Assembly: GCA_025355665.1 (NCBI GenBank)
Contig: JANXZF010000074.1
Coordinates: 1-43,788, forward strand
Reading direction: 5' to 3'
Source: Actinomycetes bacterium
Lineage (GTDB): Bacteria > Actinomycetota > Actinomycetes > Nanopelagicales > Nanopelagicaceae
Length of the DNA: 43,788 bases
Both the position numbers and the translations under genes were made by a program. Shown one piece after another: positions 1 to 10,866 of the stretch. The notes under the pieces are model-generated. The model was not told where the DNA came from, ran no database searches, and saw only the letters and a program-made list of their open reading frames with translations. The stretch's first letter is position 1, and every line of letters begins with the position of its first letter.

Positions 1-1
1 C

Positions 2-39
2 TAGATTTAGCGTTAGCACTCTAGGGGTGTGAGTGATAA
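2..39 (+). promoter_or_regulatory. groL promoter region with CIRCE operator
   Basis: An inverted repeat TTAGCACTC (13-21), nine spacer bases, GAGTGATAA (31-39) matches the CIRCE operator bound by the heat-shock repressor HrcA, with one mismatch in the right arm (consensus GAGTGCTAA). A -10-like TAGATT lies at 2-7, so transcription would begin around the left arm and a bound repressor would block it. No groES is seen between the operator and groL, so this groL is controlled on its own, as is common for the second groEL of actinobacteria. The -35 would lie outside the window. Confidence 0.85.
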
Positions 40-55
40 TTCACCCATAACGTAA

Positions 56-1705
<1,650 letters not shown>

Positions 1706-1737
1706 GGTCTCACTTAAGCCTAGAGTCATATAAAGAG

Positions 1738-1770
1738 AGGACTCCCGATAACCTCGGGAGTCCTTTCTGC
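1738..1770 (+). terminator. Rho-independent terminator of groL
   Basis: An 11-bp perfect stem (1738-1748 with 1754-1764) with a 5-base loop is followed by TTCTGC. The 32 bases from 1739 to 1770 recur at 2410-2441 with a single mismatch in the loop, so the same terminator sequence stands on both sides of the following gene. Confidence 0.85.
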
Positions 1771-1819
1771 ATCTGTGCGAATGTGCTTGCATTACCCTCC
1801 TAAAGAAACTGGAGTTCAC

Positions 1820-2377
1820 ATGTCGCGCAAAAGTTTCCCCAGCGCCTTCCTCGCTGCAAGTGCAGTCCTTGCACTCCTAGTCGCGGTGTCGCCGATAGCC
1901 CAGGCATCAGATCATGGTAAGAGTGGCGAACACAGTAAGGGCGCTGACAAATCCACTGCCAATTCAATTTTGAAAGCAATTCAATCTTCACCTGTTGCGA
2001 ATGGCGAAGGCAAGAAGTTTGAAAACGATGGCAATGCACAAACATCTGAAACTAATTCTCTATTGAAGAAATTGAATAAGTTGAGTGCGGGAAATCCCGT
2101 GGTGACTGTTGCGGTTACGAGTTACATAGGTACCGTAGATAGTGCGACAGCAACATTTCAAACTGCCTTGAAGGCTGCAAAGACGACTTACAAGACTGCG
2201 CTTTCGACTGCAACAACCGATGCTGCCAAACAAGGCGCGGAAGCGGCCTACAAGGCCGCAGTTGTTTCTGCCGAGCAAACACTTCAGACAGCGATTCAGG
2301 CGGCAAATCTCGCGCTCAAGACTGCTCTCTTGGCGCTTCAGGCACCTGCCCCTTCCCCCTCCTCATCCTCGGCTTGA
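1820..2377 (+). CDS. Secreted Ala/Lys/Thr-rich helical protein of unknown function
   Basis: I do not recognise a family. The 185-residue product begins with a classical signal peptide (MSRKSF, hydrophobic run, cleavage after AQA near residue 30). The mature part has a charged Gly/Lys/His stretch (DHGKSGEHSKGADK), then a long Ala/Thr/Lys region with repeated TALKAAK, TALSTA, AYKAAV-type units that should form amphipathic helices or a coiled coil, and ends in a Pro/Ser tail (APSPSSSSA). ATG at 1820 is chosen because GGAG stands at 1811-1814; an upstream in-frame GTG/ATG region would add residues before the signal peptide. It lies alone between two near-identical terminators, so it is probably transcribed by itself. 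It resembles the other secreted helical protein at 28816-29481 in composition only. Confidence 0.75.
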   Translation: MSRKSFPSAFLAASAVLALLVAVSPIAQASDHGKSGEHSKGADKSTANSILKAIQSSPVANGEGKKFENDGNAQTSETNSLLKKLNKLSAGNPVVTVAVTSYIGTVDSATATFQTALKAAKTTYKTALSTATTDAAKQGAEAAYKAAVVSAEQTLQTAIQAANLALKTALLALQAPAPSPSSSSA

Positions 2378-2408
2378 TCTCCAAAGGGCCGCGTTTAGGG
2401 AAGCAGCC

Positions 2409-2441
2409 GGGACTCCCGATTACCTCGGGAGTCCTTTCTGC
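2409..2441 (+). terminator. Rho-independent terminator, near-copy of the groL terminator
   Basis: A 10-bp stem (2410-2419 with 2425-2434, extended by a G-T pair) and a 5-base loop are followed by TTCTGCTTT. The sequence is identical to 1739-1770 at 31 of 32 positions. It ends the secreted-protein gene and lies immediately before the -10 box of the next gene. Confidence 0.85.
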
Positions 2442-2443
2442 TT

Positions 2444-2449
2444 TACCCT
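2444..2449 (+). promoter_or_regulatory. -10 box for a leaderless transcript
   Basis: TACCCT occupies -12 to -7 relative to the A of the ATG at 2456, which would place the transcription start on the start codon. No Shine-Dalgarno sequence is visible before this ATG, which fits leaderless translation, common in actinobacteria. Confidence 0.5.
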
Positions 2450-2455
2450 TGCATC

Positions 2456-3130
2456 ATGTCTAATGAATCTGGAAGCTTCGACGCCCTTGAACTTGCTCGG
2501 CAAGCAGTACTGGCCGATGCGGGTAATCCCGAATTTGTTGGCGCTTATCTTGACGTTGAATTCGATGGCGAATCCCGACTAGCTAGTTACCTCTTTGAAG
2601 CATTTCTGCCTGGCTACAATGGGTGGCGATGGGTTGTCACCGCAGTCCGAGTTGACGAAAATTCCGAACCGACGATTTGCGATGTCGTGTTGCTTCCCGG
2701 ACCAGATTCTCTTCTTGCCCCCGAGTGGATTCCTTATATCGAGCGTATTCAGCCCGGAGATATTGGCGCGGGCGATCTCGTTCCGAGCACGACCGATGAC
2801 CCGCGCTTAGTGCCAGGCTTTGCGGCTCTTCCAGATGATGAAGTTTTGGACGCAGTTCAGATATGGGAATTGGGTCTTGGTCGTCCACGAGTGCTCTCGA
2901 TTGAAGGCCGAGATCAAGCGAGCAAGCGTTGGTATTCGGGCGATCGTGGCCCTGAGTCACCTATTGCCAAATCCGCTCCAAAGCCATGTGCCTCATGCGG
3001 ATTCTTCATTCCCATCGTGGGATCGCTACGCGCAGCCTTTGGCGTATGCGCCAATGCAATTTCACCCGAAGATGCACGCGTCGTATCGGTTGATCATGGC
3101 TGCGGGGCCCACTCAGAGGCTACCTTTTAA
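2456..3130 (+). CDS. DUF3027 family protein
   Basis: Conserved actinobacterial protein of unknown function, 224 residues. The C-terminus carries a cysteine/histidine cluster typical of the family: CASCGFF (residues about 180-186), FGVCAN (about 197), then DHGCGAHSE near the end, which could bind a metal. The middle is acidic and contains a WIPYIERIQPGDIGAGD segment. No signal peptide or membrane segment is seen, so it should be cytoplasmic. From memory, DUF3027 genes lie beside the cold-shock gene, MFS genes and serC in other actinobacteria, and the same order is seen here. The start is supported by a -10 box exactly spaced for a leaderless mRNA and by the lack of a Shine-Dalgarno sequence. 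Confidence 0.85.
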   Translation: MSNESGSFDALELARQAVLADAGNPEFVGAYLDVEFDGESRLASYLFEAFLPGYNGWRWVVTAVRVDENSEPTICDVVLLPGPDSLLAPEWIPYIERIQPGDIGAGDLVPSTTDDPRLVPGFAALPDDEVLDAVQIWELGLGRPRVLSIEGRDQASKRWYSGDRGPESPIAKSAPKPCASCGFFIPIVGSLRAAFGVCANAISPEDARVVSVDHGCGAHSEATF

Positions 3131-3136
3131 TCCCTG

Positions 3137-3165
3137 TTCCTCTAACCGGCCCCCTACTGTAAACT
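3137..3165 (+). promoter_or_regulatory. Candidate promoter of the cold shock gene
   Basis: TTCCTC (3137-3142), a 17-base spacer and TAAACT (3160-3165) form a plausible promoter. It would give a leader of about 57 bases before the ATG at 3229; untranslated leaders are usual for cold-shock genes. The -35 is weak. Confidence 0.4.
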
Positions 3166-3228
3166 CGCCCTCTGCCCGTAAATCCCACACGGCCTAAACG
3201 AGTTCAAGCAATTTAAAGGAGAGTTCCC

Positions 3229-3612
3229 ATGCCTAGTGGTCGCGTGAAATGGTTTAGCCTGGAAAAGGGCTTTGGTTTTATCGCCTCCGATGAGGGCGAG
3301 GATGTTTATTTGGCGGCCACATCTCTCCCTGAGGGCGTCACATCCGTTAAGCCGGGCACGAAGTTGGAGTTCGGCGTGGCCGATGGTCGCCGTGGCCCCC
3401 AGGCTCTCTCCGTTCGAATTATCGATGCCCCGCCTTCATTGGCCGCTGCCGCTCACGTCAATAGCGATGATCTTGCCGCCATGATCGAGGACACCATCAA
3501 GATTTTGGACAAAGTCGGAAATGGGCTTCGCCACGGTCGACATCCTTCGGCTGTTGAAGCCGAACGGGTTGGCAAAGTTCTTCGAGGCATCGCCACACAA
3601 CTCGAAGCTTAA
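3229..3612 (+). CDS. Cold shock domain protein with C-terminal extension (actinobacterial CspB type)
   Basis: Single-stranded nucleic-acid-binding protein, probably an RNA chaperone. Residues 1-65 form the cold shock domain: VKWFSLEKGFGFI contains RNP1 (KGFGFI). RNP2, usually VFVHFS, reads DVYLAATS, as in the actinobacterial CspB-like subgroup. Residues 70-127 are an added helical tail not found in the 67-residue Csp family. A strong AAAGGAGA (3216-3223) precedes the ATG. It ends 4 bp into the convergent DUF2530 gene. Regulation by a cold-responsive leader is possible but not shown. Confidence 0.93.
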   Translation: MPSGRVKWFSLEKGFGFIASDEGEDVYLAATSLPEGVTSVKPGTKLEFGVADGRRGPQALSVRIIDAPPSLAAAAHVNSDDLAAMIEDTIKILDKVGNGLRHGRHPSAVEAERVGKVLRGIATQLEA

Positions 3613-3797
3613 ATTCCGCTTCTGCGCGCTCGTCTGATTGTGTAGGTAATCCCGACTATTCCAAGCAACGCTCCGCTTAAGCATGTCCAGATAATTTTCG
3701 CCTGCACATTTGCAAGTATTGCGATCAAACCGGCGACGACCCACGCAGACACAGCGAGGGAAAGTTGAAGGACAACTGATCTCACATTCTGAGCCAT
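3609..3797 (-). CDS. DUF2530 family small membrane protein
   Basis: A 62-residue protein with two predicted membrane helices (about residues 9-28 and 33-52) and a basic tail (YTIRRARRSG). The segment IIWTCLSGALLGIVGITY matches the second-helix signature I associate with DUF2530, an actinobacterial family without known function. A longer reading frame exists upstream to 3980 but overlaps the divergent transporter gene; the ATG at 3797 is chosen because TACTAT stands at -12 to -7 before it (3804-3809), giving a leaderless transcript. It converges with the cold shock gene (4-bp overlap) and diverges from the MFS gene. Confidence 0.75.
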   Translation of the reverse strand: MAQNVRSVVLQLSLAVSAWVVAGLIAILANVQAKIIWTCLSGALLGIVGITYTIRRARRSGI

Positions 3798-3803
3798 GAG
3801 CGC

Positions 3804-3809
3804 ATAGTA
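3804..3809 (-). promoter_or_regulatory. -10 box for leaderless DUF2530 transcript
   Basis: On the minus strand TACTAT lies at -12 to -7 from the ATG at 3797. This fixes the short start rather than the 123-residue upstream reading. Confidence 0.55.
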
Positions 3810-3838
3810 GTACTGCGCATGCACTCGTAAAGTGGCGA

Positions 3839-3856
3839 TAGGGTGCGAGTAGGAGG
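3839..3856 (+). promoter_or_regulatory. -10 box and ribosome binding site of the MFS gene
   Basis: TAGGGT at 3839-3844 could be a -10 box, and a perfect AGGAGG follows at 3851-3856. The AGGAGG is 10 bases before GTG 3867 and inside the frame if GTG 3843 were used, so it favours the later start. Confidence 0.5.
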
Positions 3857-3866
3857 TCGCGATCTG

Positions 3867-5132
3867 GTGCGCATCGATGAAAATGGCAGTTGGCGCGCTT
3901 TCCGACATCGTAATTTCAGAATACTTTTCGCGGCAAATGCAGTTTCGAATATTGGTACATGGGCGCAACGAATTGCCCAAGACTGGCTAGTCCTACAACT
4001 AACTCATAGCGGCACATACCTGGGATTAGTGACAGCGCTGCAGTTCACACCGGTACTTTTCTTGAGCCTTCATGGTGGAGCACTTGCGGATCGATTTGAT
4101 AAACAGAAATTCTTGATCGGTACGAATCTTGCTGGAGGATTGTCGGCGACGATTCTCGGATTTCTAATTACCACTCACCACATAAAACTCTGGCACGTTT
4201 TCCTACTCGCCTTCTTGCTGGGAGTCTCTAACGCAGTTGATGCGCCTGTTCGGCAAAGTTTCGTGGCCGAAGTTGTCGGTCACAACGACGTGGGCAACGC
4301 CGTTAGCCTCAACTCGGCAAACTTCAACGCGGGCCGTCTCATCGGGCCTGGAATTTCAGGGGCTATGATTGCGGCCTTCGGAACTGGACCGTCCTTCCTG
4401 CTCAATGGTGGTTCGTATTTTATGGTTATTTTGTCACTGCTATACCTGCGAAAGAGTGAATTCTATTTACTTCCGCGAAGGCCTGGGGTTGCCAATGTGC
4501 GTGAAGGTTTGCGATACGTAAAAGCGCGACCTGACCTTTACGTGGTCATGATTGTCATCTTCTTCATGGCGACATTTGGACTTAATTTTCAGATATTCAA
4601 CGCATTGGCTGCAACAAAGGTATTTCATCGGGGCGCTATGTCCTTTGGATTACTCGGCACATACGTGGCTATCGGTTCCTTCAGCGGTGCAATTGCCTCT
4701 GCTCAACTTGAGCGATTCAGAAGGACGATGTTTGTTGTATACGGTGCTCTCATTTTCGGGACTTCAATCATCGTCCTGGCTTTTATGCCTACATACACGG
4801 CTTACGCCGTCTGGCTTCCATTTTGTGGATTTACGGCGCTGACAACATTGATCAGCGCAAATTCTTTGATGCAGGTTAATTCGGATCCCGCCGTTCGTGG
4901 GCGGGTGATGGGGATTTATCTACTGGTTTTCCTCGGTGGCGCACCGCTAGGTTCTCCACTTATTGGTTGGACCGCCGAGAAGGTCGGTGTCCGGCCGACA
5001 TTAGCTGGGTGCGGCCTCATCACAGTATTTGCTGCGTTGTTTGCCTATCAGCGCTACCGACATAAAGTCGAGGTACCGTCAGATTTTTCCGTGGATGTTG
5101 TTCTACCGCCCCCATATGAGGATAAGAGCTAG
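3867..5132 (+). CDS. MFS transporter, 12-helix (enterobactin-exporter/TMEM175-like DUF894 type)
   Basis: Major facilitator superfamily permease of about 421 residues with some 11-12 hydrophobic helices. The N-terminal FRILFAANAVSNIGTWAQRIAQDWLV and the loop GGALADRFDKQK (MFS motif A, D-R-x-D/K-x-x-x) are clear; VDAPVRQSFVAEVVG and NSANFNAGRLIGPGISG are typical of the MFS_3 (EntS-like) subgroup, which exports small molecules. The substrate cannot be read from sequence. GTG 3867 is preferred over GTG 3843 because of the AGGAGG at 3851-3856. The 3' end overlaps a small minus-strand reading frame (5103-5183) by 30 bp. Confidence 0.88.
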   Translation: MRIDENGSWRAFRHRNFRILFAANAVSNIGTWAQRIAQDWLVLQLTHSGTYLGLVTALQFTPVLFLSLHGGALADRFDKQKFLIGTNLAGGLSATILGFLITTHHIKLWHVFLLAFLLGVSNAVDAPVRQSFVAEVVGHNDVGNAVSLNSANFNAGRLIGPGISGAMIAAFGTGPSFLLNGGSYFMVILSLLYLRKSEFYLLPRRPGVANVREGLRYVKARPDLYVVMIVIFFMATFGLNFQIFNALAATKVFHRGAMSFGLLGTYVAIGSFSGAIASAQLERFRRTMFVVYGALIFGTSIIVLAFMPTYTAYAVWLPFCGFTALTTLISANSLMQVNSDPAVRGRVMGIYLLVFLGGAPLGSPLIGWTAEKVGVRPTLAGCGLITVFAALFAYQRYRHKVEVPSDFSVDVVLPPPYEDKS

Positions 5133-5183
5133 TACGCCAAACAGTGCAACGAGAGTAATTAGTCGTCGAGTTTTGTAATTCAC
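5103..5183 (-). CDS. Candidate 26-aa single-helix membrane microprotein
   Basis: A short frame begins with GTG 5183, which overlaps the TGA of the minus-strand MFS gene by 4 bp (GTGA), and ends with TAG at 5103-5105. The product begins MNYKTRRLITLVA and ends LALILIWGR: a basic N-terminus, about 17 hydrophobic residues and a short Trp/Arg end, the layout of a single-pass membrane microprotein with the N-terminus inside. The overlap suggests translational coupling as last gene of the pdxH-serC-MFS operon. It has no recognised family, and its 3' end overlaps the convergent MFS gene by 30 bp. A random short frame is possible. Confidence 0.4.
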   Translation of the reverse strand: MNYKTRRLITLVALFGVLALILIWGR

Positions 5184-6337
5184 TTTCTATCCGCCTTAGA
5201 TGAATTGCCAGAAGGTATCGCGACGATCGTGACGAACGCAATGAGAATTAAGACCGGGACCATGAGATAAGCCCTTGATATTCCTAGGTGGTCCCCAAGG
5301 ATGCCAAGAATGAAAGGTGCTGCCGCGATCGCAACGCCGGCCCCCAAGGAGCTTCGCCCGATCGCTAGATCTGGCCTTCCCTCACTGAAATCGATGAGTC
5401 GAAGAGAAGCAAGGGCAAATTGCATCGAAATTCCTATGCCTACTGCCAGGAGTGCCAGCAAAGAAATCCAAAGGGTATGCGAGAACCACAGAGTGCCAAA
5501 GCCGACGAATTGCGTGATCATTACCGTTTTCAATTGAGAGTCGAGAGATTTGCGTTTGAGAATCTGCGGTCCAAACCATCTTCCGAGTCCCATGCCGCTA
5601 CCGAGGGCGACGATGCAGACTGTGGAGATGGCCGCACTCGATCCAACGCGATTGCGAAGCAGTGCCGCAGCCCAGAAAGTGGTTGCAAATTCACTTGAAA
5701 TACAAGCAACAAACCCAACCCATGAGAGCCAGAATCTCTTGTTGAGGGAGCCTCGTTGTGGTCCTTTCTCATCGGGAATGTGCTCGGTGGAAATGGTTCG
5801 GCGGCTCGCGAAATAGAGGACGATGGATGCAGGGATTGCGAGCAAGAGTCCGAGTCGCCAACTAAAGGAAGTGCCTGCAATTGCTCCGACGATGAGTGTT
5901 CCCATGACGTATCCGCCGGATGCAACTCCGCTTGCCTGTGATATAGCCGAACCCTGATTATTGGGGAAATGATGTGAGAGTTGAGTGACCATCGAATTCA
6001 CGACGGTTGAGGTTCCAAGACCTGTAATCAGCGTTGCGGCCAAGGTGAGCTGAATAGGTGGCGAGAAAACGAACATCACGATTCCAATAGCGAACAATGC
6101 CAACCCGATCCACGATGTTGTGGCGCGTCCGAAACGATGGACAAGACTGGGAGACACAAAGCCGGCGAGAATCGAGGCAATTCCCAATGCAGTTCCGTGC
6201 AAACCTGCCACCGTCAGTGATGTGTGTTGTTCGCTTCGAAGCAGAGGTTGTGCTGGCCCAAATCCACCAAGATAAAAATTGACGATGGTCACTTGAAGGG
6301 CGATGGCCCAAAAAACACGATCCCTTTTTAGAACCAT
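5180..6337 (-). CDS. MFS transporter
   Basis: Major facilitator permease of 385 residues with 12 predicted hydrophobic helices. Motif A appears as VHRFGRATTSW after helix 2, and the protein shows the Gly/Ala-rich helix pattern of drug or metabolite exporters (TGLGTSTVVNSMVTQLSH, QASGVASGGYVMG). The ligand is unknown. ATG 6337 lies 6 bases after the serC stop and has no own promoter, so it is cotranscribed with pdxH and serC. The actinobacterial neighbourhood DUF3027-csp-MFS-serC-citA suggests a conserved housekeeping partner, but the function is not established. Its stop overlaps a 26-residue frame. Confidence 0.88.
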   Translation of the reverse strand: MVLKRDRVFWAIALQVTIVNFYLGGFGPAQPLLRSEQHTSLTVAGLHGTALGIASILAGFVSPSLVHRFGRATTSWIGLALFAIGIVMFVFSPPIQLTLAATLITGLGTSTVVNSMVTQLSHHFPNNQGSAISQASGVASGGYVMGTLIVGAIAGTSFSWRLGLLLAIPASIVLYFASRRTISTEHIPDEKGPQRGSLNKRFWLSWVGFVACISSEFATTFWAAALLRNRVGSSAAISTVCIVALGSGMGLGRWFGPQILKRKSLDSQLKTVMITQFVGFGTLWFSHTLWISLLALLAVGIGISMQFALASLRLIDFSEGRPDLAIGRSSLGAGVAIAAAPFILGILGDHLGISRAYLMVPVLILIAFVTIVAIPSGNSSKADRK

Positions 6338-6343
6338 GCAGTT

Positions 6344-8126
<1,783 letters not shown>

Positions 8127-8227
8127 AGATGTATCTAACGTCACTTTCCCCCAATTGGCATCTCTAGCGTAAATGGGGTTGCCTATAGCCAATGACTGGT
8201 CGATAAGAATCAGCATGAGGGGCAGAA

Positions 8228-8256
8228 TTGCCCATGTCCACTGTGCGCAATATAGC
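8228..8256 (+). promoter_or_regulatory. Candidate promoter of the citrate synthase gene
   Basis: TTGCCC (8228-8233), a 17-base spacer and TATAGC (8251-8256) form a good promoter; the start of transcription would be near 8263, leaving about 20 bases that include AGGAAAGG (8270-8277) before GTG 8285. Confidence 0.5.
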
Positions 8257-8284
8257 GGCCATCAGTTAGAGGAAAGGTCCACAA

Positions 8285-9400
8285 GTGCCTGACGAATTCA
8301 AACCAGGTCTCGAAGGTGTCATTGCTTTTGAGTCAGAAATTGCAGAGCCAGATAAGGAAGGCAGTGCCCTTCGTTACCGTGGAGTAGATATTGAAGATCT
8401 CGTTGGTCGAGTCTCTTTTGGAAATGTTTGGGGACTATTGGTTGATGATGAATTCAATCCCGGACTGCCTGGCGCCGAACCATTCTTGCTACCTGTACAT
8501 ACTGGAGATGTTCGCGTTGATATTCAATCCGCCATCGCGATGCTGGCACCTTCATGGGGCTTAAAACCATTGCTCGATATTTCTGATGAAGAAGCACGCA
8601 ACAACTTGGCTCGCGCGTCAGTAATGGTTTTGTCATACCTTGCCCAATCTGCGCGAGGCGCAGAGAAATTGGCGATACCACAAGCAGAAGTTGATAAAGC
8701 ACACACAGTTGTCGAGCGAATGATGATTCGTTGGCGCGGAGAACCTGATCCACTTCATGTCCGTGCGATCGATGCATATTTTGTTTCCGCTGCAGAGCAC
8801 GGAATGAATGCATCTACATTCACGGCAAGAGTGATTGCATCAACAGGTGCAGATGTTGCCGCGGCTCTTTCTGGCGCGATTGGCGCGATGTCTGGTCCAT
8901 TGCACGGTGGAGCACCATCTCGTGTATTGCACATGATTGAAGAAGTTGAAAAAACTGGTGATGCACGTGCATACGTAAAGGGCATTATGGATCGCGGTGA
9001 ACGTCTGATGGGATTTGGCCATCGCGTATATCGAGCCGAAGATCCACGCGCTCGCACATTGCGTCGAACAGCTAAAGAATTGGGAGCGCCACGTTACGAA
9101 GTTGCTCTAGCGTTAGAGAAAGCTGCACTTGCAGAATTGCACGAGCGCCATCCAGAACGCATTCTCGAAACCAATGTCGAATTCTGGGCCGCGATTGTTT
9201 TGGATTTCGCCCAAGTACCCGGACATCTCTTCACATCGATGTTTACTGCTGCTCGTACAGCAGGCTGGTCAGCGCATATTCTTGAACAGAAGCGAACCGG
9301 TCGTCTGGTCCGTCCGTCGGCACGCTACGTCGGCAAGGGTCCGCGAAAGGCTGAAACGGTTGCTGGTTGGGATGAAACGGTTGCTCAACTCCACTCCTAA
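8285..9400 (+). CDS. citA: Citrate synthase 2
   Basis: Condenses acetyl-CoA and oxaloacetate to citrate at the entry of the TCA cycle. The 371-residue protein shows EHGMNASTFTARV (H172), GPLHGGAPSRV (H207) and the active-site loop MGFGHRVYRAEDPRA (H246), plus the C-terminal RLVRPSARYVG that binds substrate. At the place of the usual catalytic Asp (normally NVD) it reads TNVEFWAA, giving Glu299; from memory this is shared by the actinobacterial citrate synthase 2 group, so it is probably not a defect. Start GTG 8285 has AGGAAAGG upstream. The gene stands alone, between a divergent pdxH operon and a hairpin at 9402-9427. Confidence 0.94.
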   Translation: MPDEFKPGLEGVIAFESEIAEPDKEGSALRYRGVDIEDLVGRVSFGNVWGLLVDDEFNPGLPGAEPFLLPVHTGDVRVDIQSAIAMLAPSWGLKPLLDISDEEARNNLARASVMVLSYLAQSARGAEKLAIPQAEVDKAHTVVERMMIRWRGEPDPLHVRAIDAYFVSAAEHGMNASTFTARVIASTGADVAAALSGAIGAMSGPLHGGAPSRVLHMIEEVEKTGDARAYVKGIMDRGERLMGFGHRVYRAEDPRARTLRRTAKELGAPRYEVALALEKAALAELHERHPERILETNVEFWAAIVLDFAQVPGHLFTSMFTAARTAGWSAHILEQKRTGRLVRPSARYVGKGPRKAETVAGWDETVAQLHS

Positions 9401-9401
9401 A

Positions 9402-9427
9402 TCGTTTGCAGGATTTCCTGCAAACGA
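9402..9427 (+). terminator. Hairpin after citA, terminator-like
   Basis: TCGTTTGCAGG pairs with CCTGCAAACGA (11 bp, 4-base loop) two bases after the stop codon. There is no following T-run (AGGACCTTC), so it may be a weak terminator or an mRNA 3'-end stabiliser. Confidence 0.6.
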
Positions 9428-9476
9428 AGGACCTTCATAACAATTTAGTAAATGGACCCTACTTTGGGCTCGTTGG

Positions 9477-9504
9477 CTTGACCGCCTTTCCTTCACTGGT
9501 CAAG
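9477..9504 (+). promoter_or_regulatory. Inverted repeat overlapping a possible promoter of the first sugar operon
   Basis: CTTGACC (9477-9483) and GGTCAAG (9498-9504) form a 7-bp inverted repeat with a 14-base gap. TTGACC inside the left arm could serve as a -35, with CAAGAT (9501-9506) 17 bases later as a poor -10. An operator for a sugar-responsive repressor is a reasonable guess; no regulator gene is nearby. A small GTCGC/GCGAC hairpin follows at 9516-9531 in the leader. Confidence 0.35.
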
Positions 9505-9554
9505 ATTGCCCTCACGTCGCATTCTCGCGACCTGATCTCGTCAAGGAGAAAAGT

Positions 9555-10814
9555 ATGAATCGTAAGCGTCTGGGCGTCCTCGGTGCTCTCACCGCGGCCG
9601 CTCTAGCAGTAACAGTTGCGGTGGTGCCTGGCGCACACGCCGCAAATGAGATCGTTATCTGGGCGGATGAAACACGCGGACCCCATCTAACTTCAGTATT
9701 TGCAGCAAAGGGTGACTGGGTTCCCGGTTACACAATCAAGGTAGTTACCTTCTCAAGTTACGATGCCCTCGGCGCTGCTTTTGACAAGACCTCCGGAACA
9801 ACCGGTCCTGACATACTCGTAGCCGGAAATGACTGGGTCGTCGCATCAGCTAAGAGCGGCAAGCTTGCTCCAGTTACGTTGACCGCCGGCCAGAAGTCAC
9901 ACTTCACGCCATCACAGTTCTATGACCTTTCCTATCAGGGAAAGCTTTATGGAATTCCAGTCGATATCAATAACGTATCGATGATTTACAACACCAAGCT
10001 TGTCAAGACTGCTCCAACGTCTTTCGGCGACATGGTCAATTTCTACAAAGCAAACAAAACAGCTCTTGGTCTAAAGGCAGGTCTCTGCATCTCTGGCGGC
10101 GGAATGGCATGGGGCGGACTTTCAGTCTTCTCTGCTCTAGGCGCCAACCCATATCAAATGTATAACGGCCGTCCTAACTACCACTACACATTCGATCCTG
10201 CAGTTTTTGCCTCGAACGTCAAGACATACCTTCTTGATGCCAATGGCAAGAGCAACGGTTTCTACCCAGCAACAGACACCGGTTGCATGGACAACTTCCT
10301 TGCAGGAACAGTTCCTTACTCAGTAATTGGAAACTGGCATTGGAAGACCTTCGTAGACAAGGGTTTCGCAATGAATCTCATGCCAGTGCCTGGCGCTAAG
10401 GCTGGCACCTACGGACAAATGTTTGGAAGCGTCAGCGGTGCATTCTTGACCGCGTACGCAGAAAAGCACGGAGTTGCAGTCGGTGCGAAATCACTTCTCG
10501 TGAACTTCTTCGCATCAACTGCAGGACAGGTTGCTTACGAAGCACTTGAAGGACGTCCACCAGCAGAAAAGGGCGCACAGTCAAGCCCATTGGTCTCCGA
10601 TGCACAGAAGGGCTTCGGTCAAGCCGCTGGTCTTTCGAGCATGCCACAGATTGGCGCCTTCTTGGGCAACAACTCTGGCGGAGCAAACTACTGGGATTCA
10701 TCAGGTGCCTATTGGACCGCTGTACTCGTCAATGGAAAAGATCCACTAGTAGAGGCTAAGAAGCTTTCTAAGATGTGGGCCAAGAACGTTGCCGCCGGTA
10801 AGGGCGATCTATAA
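9555..10814 (+). CDS. malE: Sugar ABC transporter substrate-binding protein (maltodextrin-binding type)
   Basis: Family 1 extracellular solute-binding protein, 419 residues, delivering sugar to the MalF/MalG pair encoded next. The signal peptide (MNRKRLGVLGAL, then a hydrophobic stretch) is cut after AHA near residue 29; there is no lipobox cysteine, unlike most Gram-positive binding proteins. The mature protein starts ANEIVIWADE, and contains the GPDILVAGNDWV and YGIPVDINNVSMIYN segments common to maltose/maltodextrin receptors. AAGGAG (9543-9548) precedes ATG 9555. The adjacent amylase genes point to maltodextrins, an inference from context. A 17-bp hairpin separates it from the permease genes, probably allowing more binding protein than permease. 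Confidence 0.88.
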   Translation: MNRKRLGVLGALTAAALAVTVAVVPGAHAANEIVIWADETRGPHLTSVFAAKGDWVPGYTIKVVTFSSYDALGAAFDKTSGTTGPDILVAGNDWVVASAKSGKLAPVTLTAGQKSHFTPSQFYDLSYQGKLYGIPVDINNVSMIYNTKLVKTAPTSFGDMVNFYKANKTALGLKAGLCISGGGMAWGGLSVFSALGANPYQMYNGRPNYHYTFDPAVFASNVKTYLLDANGKSNGFYPATDTGCMDNFLAGTVPYSVIGNWHWKTFVDKGFAMNLMPVPGAKAGTYGQMFGSVSGAFLTAYAEKHGVAVGAKSLLVNFFASTAGQVAYEALEGRPPAEKGAQSSPLVSDAQKGFGQAAGLSSMPQIGAFLGNNSGGANYWDSSGAYWTAVLVNGKDPLVEAKKLSKMWAKNVAAGKGDL

Positions 10815-10866
10815 ATAGGCTGCAACTTGATGTTCTTTTGGTAGAACTCAGTTTGCCTACTATCTG

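Noticed and set aside
3798-3980. N-terminal extension of the DUF2530 frame up to 3980
   Set aside because: It overlaps the divergent MFS gene, is not hydrophobic or conserved in my view, and a leaderless -10 fits the start at 3797.
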